From Pedobacter sp. B4-66 (GTDB lineage: Bacteria; Bacteroidota; Bacteroidia; Sphingobacteriales; Sphingobacteriaceae): 64,000 bases of DNA. Positions 57,301-64,000 of this stretch are shown here, piece after piece (the first letter of the stretch is position 1; the number at the start of each line of letters is the position of its first letter). The notes beneath the pieces were generated by a model. The model was not told the origin of the DNA and made no database searches. It saw only the letters and a program-made list of their open reading frames with translations. The translations under genes and the position numbers were made by a program. Where the stretch lies: the NCBI RefSeq assembly GCF_018492665.1, contig NZ_JAFVME010000001.1:868001-932000 (forward strand). The letters run 5' to 3'.

Positions 57301-57885
57301 ATGAATAACACTATAAATATTATTAAAGAAGAAATTTTATCAGATGACTGGTATGTTCTAAAGAAAACCACATTCAATTTCTTGACAAAAAAAGGGATAC
57401 AGGAAACATTAAGCAGAGAAACTTACGATCGTGGAAACGGAGCTACAATTCTACTGTATAACAAGCTTTTGCAAACAGTTATTCTCATTAAACAATTCCG
57501 CTTCCCTACTTATGTTAATGGCAATGTTACTGGAATGCTCATCGAAACATGCGCGGGTTTACTTGATGAAAATAGTCCAGAGGAAGCCATTCGCAGAGAA
57601 ACAGAGGAAGAAACAGGCTACGTATTATCCTCTGTTCAAAAAGTATTTGAGGTTTACATGAGCCCAGGTTCGGTTACTGAAAAACTATATTTCTTTATTG
57701 CTGAATACACTACAGATATGAAAACAAATGTAGGGGGTGGCGTAGAAGATGAAGATATTGAAGTATTGAAAATACCATTTAATACCGCAATGCAAATGAT
57801 CACAACAGGCGAGATTAAGGATGGAAAAACGATCATGTTACTTCAACATCTTGCACTTTCAAAAATTATGGAGCCAGCTCCTTAA
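57301..57885 (+). CDS. nudK: Nudix hydrolase, NudK (GDP-mannose pyrophosphatase) type
   Basis: 194 residues from MNNTINIIKEE; an ATG at 57265 adds 12 residues that lie in the divergent promoter gap. The Nudix box is CAGLLDENSPEEAIRRETEEETGY, close to that of E. coli NudK, although the usual Glu before the Pro is Ser. NudK cleaves GDP-mannose to GMP and mannose-1-phosphate. A link with the mannan locus 20 kb away is only suggestive. Confidence 0.82.
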   Translation: MNNTINIIKEEILSDDWYVLKKTTFNFLTKKGIQETLSRETYDRGNGATILLYNKLLQTVILIKQFRFPTYVNGNVTGMLIETCAGLLDENSPEEAIRRETEEETGYVLSSVQKVFEVYMSPGSVTEKLYFFIAEYTTDMKTNVGGGVEDEDIEVLKIPFNTAMQMITTGEIKDGKTIMLLQHLALSKIMEPAP

Positions 57886-57894
57886 TGAATGAGC

Positions 57895-59010
57895 TTACAA
57901 TTTTAGCGGAATCTTTTTACCTGTTTTAGCTGCAAGGTAAATAGCTTCTATAATTTTTAGATCCTTTAATGCCTCTTCCCCATTTACAGGCACAATCGGT
58001 TCTTTTCCTTCTAAAATAATGCCAGCCATTTCTTCCATTTGTACAGTTTGATGGGTAGTATGTGGTTGTGTTAACTCACCTTTATGCGTACGCCCTTTTA
58101 TTGGCCCATAGCCCGTAGAAGGTTGCATTTCCGCAAAACCTTTTTCTCCTGACAAGAAAAATCGATCAAGGTAATTGATGTTATAGCTCGACAAGTAAGA
58201 AGCTACTGCCCCTCCAGGAAACCCCATTTGGAACTGAATAGTTTCATCTACCCCTTCCTTAAATATTTGAGGATTTGTTTTAGTTTCCTGTGCTGTTACC
58301 CACATCGGCTCTTCACCTATCATGTACCTAGAGCCATTAATGGCATAAATACCAATATCCATCATTGAACCACCACCTGCAAGTTGCTTATTCAATCGCC
58401 ATTGGGTTGGATCACCTATTTTAAAGCCACATTGACCCTGAAAAAACATAACCTTCCCGAATTCACCGGCACTCCTCATTCTGATAACCTCAAGTGTTTT
58501 GGGTTCAAAATGCATTCTATAACCAACTAGCAATTTCACATTCGCTTTTTTACAAGCATCAATCATTTCTTGTCCTTCTTTAGGACTTATTGCCATTGGT
58601 TTTTCACAAATAACATGTTTTCCAGCTTTAGCAACACGAATTACCTGATCGTGATGCAGCGCGTTGGGAGTTATTACATAAACTGCATCAATATCGGGAT
58701 TGTCCTTAATCTGATCAAAATTCTGATAGTTATAGCAGTTCTTCTCTGGAATAGCATACTTATCCTGCCAGTTCTTAATTTTAGAAGGAGTTCCACTAAT
58801 AACACCTACCACTTTAGCTTTTACGCAAGACTGCATAGCATCGGCTACACGACTTCCATAACCACCTAACCCCATAATGGCAACGCGCAACACAGGCCCG
58901 TCGTAAGTTTCAGGTTTAATTAAGCTTTCTGCCCAGCCCGAAAGTGGCACAAAAGGTAAAACAATAGAAGAAAGTCCTATTTTCTGTAAAAAGTCACGAC
59001 GTGAATCCAT
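57895..59010 (-). CDS. TAT-exported Gfo/Idh/MocA-type oxidoreductase
   Basis: 371 residues from MDSRRDFLQK. The twin-arginine signal RRDFLQK followed by a hydrophobic stretch supports this start; a longer frame from 59058 overlaps ispG. Rossmann motif GLGGYGSR near residue 50, the EKPMA motif near 140, and a C-terminal alpha/beta domain. Family members act on sugars or derivatives with NAD(P) or as glycosidases. Periplasmic location is inferred. It starts 23 bases after the ispG stop. Confidence 0.88.
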   Translation of the reverse strand: MDSRRDFLQKIGLSSIVLPFVPLSGWAESLIKPETYDGPVLRVAIMGLGGYGSRVADAMQSCVKAKVVGVISGTPSKIKNWQDKYAIPEKNCYNYQNFDQIKDNPDIDAVYVITPNALHHDQVIRVAKAGKHVICEKPMAISPKEGQEMIDACKKANVKLLVGYRMHFEPKTLEVIRMRSAGEFGKVMFFQGQCGFKIGDPTQWRLNKQLAGGGSMMDIGIYAINGSRYMIGEEPMWVTAQETKTNPQIFKEGVDETIQFQMGFPGGAVASYLSSYNINYLDRFFLSGEKGFAEMQPSTGYGPIKGRTHKGELTQPHTTHQTVQMEEMAGIILEGKEPIVPVNGEEALKDLKIIEAIYLAAKTGKKIPLKL

Positions 59011-59033
59011 AATTGTGTTATTTAAAACACAAT

Positions 59034-61031
59034 TTACACATTTTTTACTTCTACCCAATTACCATCTTCTCTAATCAATTCAATCAGATCATCAAGTGCA
59101 CGAGCAGAATTCACATTTTTCTTTACAACCTCTTTTCCACGATATAAGGTGATTTTATCGGGGCCAGTACCTACGTAACCATAATCGGCATCAGCCATTT
59201 CGCCGGGACCGTTTACAATACAACCCATAATACCTATTTTGATTCCTTTTAAATGATCGGTACGTGAACGGATAAGTTGAGTAGTTTCCTGAAGATCGAA
59301 TAGTGTACGTCCGCAGCTTGGACAAGAAATATATTCAGTTTTGGAAATACGAGTACGAGTAGCTTGTAAAATACCAAAACTTGTAGTGTTAATTAATGAT
59401 AAACTTATTGCTTCATCTGCACTGATCCATACACCATCACCAAGTCCGTCCGTAAATAAAGCGCCTAGATCCGTGGCTGCAAATAGCATCAGATCATCAG
59501 AATTAACACCTGGATATTCTCTTTTTATGATAACAGGAACTTGCACATTATTCTTTATTAAGGATACAAAGAACTCTCTTTGGATAGCCATACCATGTGC
59601 AGCAGCTGTTTCTAATACCACAACAACGTTAGCTTGCAACTTAGAAAGGTCTTTATCAGTAGCCTCCTCAGCTTTTATACTAACAAGGTTTAAATATTCG
59701 TCTTTAATATCAGCGGCAATATATTCTTCAAATGAAAGTAAAGGATGGCAATTGTTCTTATCCTTTAAATTTAACCAGGTCTGATAATTGTAAATCTGCT
59801 TTAAATTCCCAGGAAAAGAGAATGAAGGCAATGCATCACCAAGATAAACCATATCAGTAGCCTGATCGGCCATGTTATATTTATCTAATCCAGCACTATA
59901 TTTATAACCAACTGATGTTAAAAAGTAAGGGTCTTTTAAGTTTTCTTTAGATACATCAACCATCACTACAGGATGATGGTGACCGCCAATATGTTGTTCA
60001 GGTTCAGTATGTCTGCGATTGTATTCATAAGGATTATAAGGAAGGTCCTTAACAGTAATGCTTTCAGTTTGTCCAGCAATATTTGAATTTCCTTCACATA
60101 ACAATGCTCGGGTTTCATACCTTAAAGCCAGTGCTTTTGCAACCGGAGCTTCAAATTCAGGATCTTCAGTTAGGGAAACTCTAATGGTGTCACCTAGTCC
60201 GTCTTCCAATAATGTTCCGATACCTACTGCCGATTTGATACGACCATCTTCTCCATCACCTGCCTCAGTTACTCCAAGGTGCAAAGGATAATTCATACCC
60301 TCTTTTACCATGGTTTCTACCAATAAACGGTATGCCTGAACCATGATCTGCGTATTACTGGCTTTCATAGAGATTACCAGATTGTAATAATTCTGGTCTT
60401 CGCACATACGGATAAACTCCATTGCCGACTCAACCATCCCTCTCGGTGTATCGCCATAATGGCTCATGATACGGTCGGATAATGAGCCATGGTTGGTACC
60501 AATGCGCATTGCCGTTCCATATTCCTTACAGATTTTTACCAGTGGTGTGAATTTCTTGTATATGCGATCCAGCTCAGCCTGATAAGCTTGCTGAGTATAT
60601 TCAATATTTTCGAAGCGTTTCTTATCTGCGTAATTTCCCGGGTTTACCCTTACTTTTTCAACAATACGGGCCGCAGCTTCAGCAGCATTTGGCGTAAAGT
60701 GGATATCGGCAACCAAAGGCACATTATAGCCACGAAACCTTAGTTCTTTTTTAATATTAGCAAGATTATCTGCTTCCTTCATACTTGGAGCAGTAATACG
60801 AACGTACTCGCAACCAGAGTTTACCATTCTAATGGTTTGCTCAACCGTACCTAAAGTATCCATGGTATCGGTGGTAGTCATAGATTGGATACGGATTGGA
60901 TTTAATCCTCCCATAGGGATATCCCCGATACTAACCTCTCTGGTTAGAAACCTTGAATACTGGGTTAAACTGTTACAATACCCGCCTTTTAACTCTTTCT
61001 GTAACGTGCTCTGATCAAATACTTTTTCCAT
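59034..61031 (-). CDS. ispG: 4-hydroxy-3-methylbut-2-en-1-yl diphosphate synthase (long form)
   Basis: 665 residues, against about 370 in E. coli. The N-terminal TIM barrel and C-terminal [4Fe-4S] domain (CPSCGRTLF and GCIVNGPGEM) are separated by an insert of roughly 270 residues, as in plant and some bacterial GcpE proteins. It makes HMBDP in the MEP isoprenoid route. Followed by the Gfo/Idh gene. No other MEP gene is nearby. Confidence 0.95.
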   Translation of the reverse strand: MEKVFDQSTLQKELKGGYCNSLTQYSRFLTREVSIGDIPMGGLNPIRIQSMTTTDTMDTLGTVEQTIRMVNSGCEYVRITAPSMKEADNLANIKKELRFRGYNVPLVADIHFTPNAAEAAARIVEKVRVNPGNYADKKRFENIEYTQQAYQAELDRIYKKFTPLVKICKEYGTAMRIGTNHGSLSDRIMSHYGDTPRGMVESAMEFIRMCEDQNYYNLVISMKASNTQIMVQAYRLLVETMVKEGMNYPLHLGVTEAGDGEDGRIKSAVGIGTLLEDGLGDTIRVSLTEDPEFEAPVAKALALRYETRALLCEGNSNIAGQTESITVKDLPYNPYEYNRRHTEPEQHIGGHHHPVVMVDVSKENLKDPYFLTSVGYKYSAGLDKYNMADQATDMVYLGDALPSFSFPGNLKQIYNYQTWLNLKDKNNCHPLLSFEEYIAADIKDEYLNLVSIKAEEATDKDLSKLQANVVVVLETAAAHGMAIQREFFVSLIKNNVQVPVIIKREYPGVNSDDLMLFAATDLGALFTDGLGDGVWISADEAISLSLINTTSFGILQATRTRISKTEYISCPSCGRTLFDLQETTQLIRSRTDHLKGIKIGIMGCIVNGPGEMADADYGYVGTGPDKITLYRGKEVVKKNVNSARALDDLIELIREDGNWVEVKNV

Positions 61032-61080
61032 GACTTGCTAATGTGCTACAAAGATAAAGATTATGTTTATAACTCTAATG

Positions 61081-61701
61081 TCAGATCAATCGGTCTTTTA
61101 TAACCAATGTATCAGCTGCCAAATCATGAAAACATTGTTGTTTCTTATTCAGAAAGCTATATAAATAGCCAAAAAAGCATGGAGCTACAGATAGTATCTT
61201 AGCAGCATTTCGGCCATAAGCATTGTTTAAACTGATCCTATTTCCACCAAGGTCTGTAACCTTGATATTAAGCAAGCGCTTACCGATAGTAGCTTGCTTA
61301 TCAGACGCTTCAGCAATACTACTATAAATGAATTTAGCAATAGAGATAAGCGGTAATCCCGCTAGGGCGACCATTATCCGCTGAGTTTTCTCTTCTATAA
61401 AGATGAAACTGAGGAGTACCAGCAACACATAAGCAAGTGTTAAGAAAAAATAATCTATAACTGAAGCAAGTAAGCGCTGATCAAAGGAAGCAAAGTATTG
61501 AGGTGCGGTCTTTTGAAAGGTAAAACCAAGAAGCTCACGCAGTTCTTGCAACTCGTGAGCTTCTTTATAATCATCCATCCCTGGCTTCCTGATAAAAGTT
61601 TCAGGCCGGATATTTAGTGACTTTAATTGTTCTAATTGATATGGGCCTTCCGGCTTCCCGTTTATTACAACGGTATATTCAATTTCATTCTTAATTTCCA
61701 T
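61081..61701 (-). CDS. GYF-RDD membrane protein
   Basis: 206 residues from MEIKNEIEYT; an ATG at 61737 would overlap less plausible sequence. Residues 8-60 resemble a GYF_2-type domain (GPYQLEQLKSL). Then an RDD membrane domain with Arg/Asp landmarks (FDQRLLASVIDYFFL, KQATIGKRLLNIKV, FHDLAADTLV) and two to three helices. Function unknown. Third gene of an envelope cluster with the PspC and LiaF-like genes. Confidence 0.82.
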   Translation of the reverse strand: MEIKNEIEYTVVINGKPEGPYQLEQLKSLNIRPETFIRKPGMDDYKEAHELQELRELLGFTFQKTAPQYFASFDQRLLASVIDYFFLTLAYVLLVLLSFIFIEEKTQRIMVALAGLPLISIAKFIYSSIAEASDKQATIGKRLLNIKVTDLGGNRISLNNAYGRNAAKILSVAPCFFGYLYSFLNKKQQCFHDLAADTLVIKDRLI

Positions 61702-61742
61702 TCTAAGAGTTAGCTTCTCGCATTTTAAATGCGACAAATCAG

Positions 61743-62675
61743 TTAATAGCGATTTACCTCAAAGCTACTCAATCCTCCATCTAAATTGATAAATATCTTT
61801 TTTGCTGATGCCTTATAATTTGGAGTTTCGTAAGTGCCATCCTCCAATTTAGTAAATCCGGTAAAGTCTTTTGATGAAAGTCCTGTTTTCGTTTTAATCC
61901 TGCATCCTGAATTTGTCGGGATTTTAATTTTAACATCTGCCACACCTGTTTTCACATTCACATCTGTTATAGGCAATAAATCTCCAATCTTAATATTCAA
62001 AGCTGCTGCACCACCATCAAAATTGAAAGCGCGTACTTTGTATTCCGAAAGATCGAAATCTACTTCTCCGGCACCCATGCTCATATGAATTTCCCAGGTA
62101 GGCTTGATATTTAATTTCATATCAACATCATTTCCACCATCACCCATATTCCATTTAGAGTTGCCTTTCATTTTAAAATTAACCGTAGTTACACTATCAG
62201 TTTTTTCTGTTTGCAATGAAAAGGTTCCTCCTCTTTTTTGTACATCAGCTGTGATTAGGCTATCCGTTGGACCTTTAAGATCAAAAGATGTTCCACCACC
62301 GGAGATATTCAAAACAGTTTTGGTAGATGCAGAGTCAGTAAAAGGATGTGAAAAGCTTAAATGTTCAGATTCATTATTATCAAAATTTACATCTTCTTCA
62401 ATATGGGAATTCGACCATACTCTATCTTCCGGGGCTTGTCTGCCTTTGTAAAATAGAACCCCTAAAGTAATCACAAGGATCCCAATAGATATCATTCCGC
62501 CTACCTGTGATTTGTTCTTGTTAAAAAGAATATTTACACCGGCAATGATTAAAAATATTGGCCAGAAACGCCATACATTACGCCAGTAAAAATCGATTAT
62601 ATGAAAGTTCTCTAAAAGGAGTACCCCACCTATAAAAAGCAGTACAATACCCCACATTACTCTATCCAGTTTCAT
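61743..62675 (-). CDS. LiaF-like membrane protein
   Basis: 310 residues. Four short N-terminal helices (LLFIGGVLLLENF, WPIFLIIAGVNILF, GMISIGILVITLGVLF) match the DUF5668 transmembrane unit. The C-terminal half is a beta-solenoid-like domain (DLKGPTDSLITADV, FDLSEYKVRAFNFDGGAA) related to LiaF/DUF4097 proteins. LiaF in Gram-positives restrains an envelope-stress kinase. Starts one base after the PspC gene stop. Confidence 0.8.
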   Translation of the reverse strand: MKLDRVMWGIVLLFIGGVLLLENFHIIDFYWRNVWRFWPIFLIIAGVNILFNKNKSQVGGMISIGILVITLGVLFYKGRQAPEDRVWSNSHIEEDVNFDNNESEHLSFSHPFTDSASTKTVLNISGGGTSFDLKGPTDSLITADVQKRGGTFSLQTEKTDSVTTVNFKMKGNSKWNMGDGGNDVDMKLNIKPTWEIHMSMGAGEVDFDLSEYKVRAFNFDGGAAALNIKIGDLLPITDVNVKTGVADVKIKIPTNSGCRIKTKTGLSSKDFTGFTKLEDGTYETPNYKASAKKIFINLDGGLSSFEVNRY

Positions 62676-62676
62676 C

Positions 62677-63378
62677 TTAAATATCTTTTTTGGTGAATCT
62701 ATCGTCTATTTTACTTTCGCCTGTAGCTGGGTTTTCAGGAACATCTGTAGGTGTAGGATTTACCGGTTCAGCTGGGCTATTCTCAGTATTTTGTCTTTTC
62801 CACTCTTCCCACGCATCTTTTCTTTTAGATTTAAGAATAAAGCTTACCCCTATTGCAACAAATACCAATGGCCATAACTTACTAATGCTAAACCAGAAAG
62901 GGATAATATTAAACTCGTTCATTAAAAAATACATACCTATTACGAGTAAAAATAGTCCCCCTATTGTTCGGCCCGTATCACTTTTCTGATAAGGTTTAAA
63001 CTCAGGTTGTTTCTGTTCAGTAGTAAAACCGCCTTCATTTACTGTCGATGAAGTCCAACTTTGCGATTGCGCAGGGTTTGGAGTTTCAACCGGGTTTTGA
63101 AAAGGTTGCGAGAACGCATTTGGTGAATTAAAAGGGTTATTTTGTGGCCCTTTATAAAAGTCATTAAATTTTGAAAATCTTTTTGCCGGATCGTTATTTA
63201 CAGGTACCACAATCCACATGATGATATACACCAAAATTCCTGTTCCAACCAAAAAGATGGTTGAGAGTACGAACAATAATCTGATTATCGTCACATCCAC
63301 CTCCATGTACTCTGCAATTCCAGATGACACACCTGCAATTACTTTCTCATGCTCATTTCTAAATAATCTCTTGTCCAT
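62677..63378 (-). CDS. PspC-domain envelope-stress protein
   Basis: 233 residues. Residues 1-62 are a PspC domain (EKVIAGVSSGIAEYMEVDVTIIRLLFVL) with a membrane helix. A Pro/Asn/Gln-rich linker and a DUF5668-like pair of helices (TIGGLFLLVIGMYFLM, LWPLVFVAIGVSFIL) follow. PspC helps sense membrane stress with PspA or PspB in other bacteria. It opens the three-gene envelope cluster. Confidence 0.85.
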   Translation of the reverse strand: MDKRLFRNEHEKVIAGVSSGIAEYMEVDVTIIRLLFVLSTIFLVGTGILVYIIMWIVVPVNNDPAKRFSKFNDFYKGPQNNPFNSPNAFSQPFQNPVETPNPAQSQSWTSSTVNEGGFTTEQKQPEFKPYQKSDTGRTIGGLFLLVIGMYFLMNEFNIIPFWFSISKLWPLVFVAIGVSFILKSKRKDAWEEWKRQNTENSPAEPVNPTPTDVPENPATGESKIDDRFTKKDI

Positions 63379-63398
63379 AATATATTTCCTCCTATATT

Positions 63399-64000
63399 TT
63401 AAAACTGTATCGGCTTTATAGTTATCTCATCAACATTTACGCCACTGCTTAAATTTAAAATGGTGTATATGGTATTCGCAATATCCTCTGGTTGTACAAA
63501 ACGATCAGCTGGGATTTCTGTTCCCTCCCATGATGATGTTAATGTAGAACCTGGTAGTACAGCTGTTACCTTAACGTTGTATTTTGATAATTCATCCCTA
63601 AATACACTATTAAGACTTAGCAATGCCGCTTTAGTTACACTATAGCTACCTGCATTTTCTGCATTTTGTTTACTGGCTACCGAACATATGTTAAAAATAT
63701 GGCCTGACTGCCTTGTACGCATCATTTTACCAAAAAACTTAGATAGGTAATAAGCTGAATTAAGATTGAGATTTAGTTGCTTTTCAAGCTGATCATCAGC
63801 CTCATCAAGTATAGATCCCTGCAAAAACATACCAGCATTATTCACTAAAACATCAACTTCAGACATTTCTTTTTTTACCGCATTGCAGAATGCATACACT
63901 TCATCTTTAAGACTGCAATCAGCCTGATAAGTAAATACCTTAACGCCGGTATACTTTAGTTCTTCAGCAAAACGCTCCAGTTCGGTCGTACTTCTTGAGC
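63399..64000 (-). CDS. Short-chain dehydrogenase/reductase, 5' end beyond window
   Basis: The minus-strand frame stays open to the window edge (residues equivalent to RSTTELERFAEELK are seen at the end), so a GTG at 63899 is internal and the true start lies outside. SDR motifs: NNAGM, Ser in ICSVASK and Y-x3-K in YSVTK. Classical SDR, substrate unknown; the first Rossmann glycine motif is beyond the window. Confidence 0.9.
   Translation of the reverse strand, partial: SRSTTELERFAEELKYTGVKVFTYQADCSLKDEVYAFCNAVKKEMSEVDVLVNNAGMFLQGSILDEADDQLEKQLNLNLNSAYYLSKFFGKMMRTRQSGHIFNICSVASKQNAENAGSYSVTKAALLSLNSVFRDELSKYNVKVTAVLPGSTLTSSWEGTEIPADRFVQPEDIANTIYTILNLSSGVNVDEITIKPIQF

Overview
The window looks like chromosomal DNA of a Bacteroidota bacterium, most likely a Sphingobacteriaceae member close to Pedobacter. 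The reasons are: SusC/SusD/SusE genes under an ECF sigma/FecR pair; atpD-atpC standing apart from the other ATP synthase genes; a very long IspG; a fused HemC-HemD; AT-rich DNA; and promoter-like TTTG/TTG-N19-20-TAnnTTTG elements in front of several genes.

Region 1 (1-5.5 kb) is accessory DNA. It holds the tail of an unrecognised gene, a small protein with a degenerate receiver fold, and a receiver-domain protein whose C-terminus carries a HEPN-type RNase motif (R-N-x4-H). These three are tightly coupled. A decayed, gene-poor stretch with a perfect inverted repeat follows, then a large serine recombinase, and finally tRNA-Arg(ACG). This is the best candidate for an undescribed conflict system: a phosphorelay-like switch on a putative HEPN effector.

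Region 2 (5.6-9.2 kb) is housekeeping: a peroxiredoxin, an RmlD-like reductase, and atpD-atpC.

Region 3 (9.2-26.3 kb) is one long branched-chain amino acid operon: ilvE, ilvD, ilvB, ilvN, a DinB-like gene, ilvC, a tandem ABC ATPase, leuA, leuC, leuD, a second leuA/cimA-type gene, leuB and ilvA. It is preceded by a textbook attenuator that I could reconstruct from the sequence: a promoter, a 27-residue leader peptide with 15 Ile/Leu/Val, an antiterminator and an intrinsic terminator. A small lipoprotein gene and a terminator close the region.

Region 4 (26.5-39.4 kb, minus strand) holds a lone ABC ATPase and a compact polysaccharide locus (ECF sigma, FecR, SusC, SusD, SusE, GH76 alpha-1,6-mannanase), then a second ECF sigma operon with a membrane-anchored anti-sigma-like protein and an outer-membrane barrel.

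Region 5 (39.4-48.4 kb, minus strand) is a haem operon: hemA, hemCD fusion, hemB, hemL, a two-component system, a TPR membrane protein, hemE and hemJ. The kinase has a short extracytoplasmic loop and a Cys-x-Cys pair.

Region 6 (48.5-64 kb) is mixed: hydrolase, barrel protein, DUF2911 protein, FGGY kinase with a propeller lipoprotein, two small genes facing each other, an arsenic operon with two matching ArsR operator-like palindromes, a DeoR regulator divergent from a NudK-type Nudix hydrolase, a TAT-type Gfo/Idh oxidoreductase next to ispG, a PspC/LiaF-like/RDD envelope cluster, and a short-chain dehydrogenase cut by the window end.
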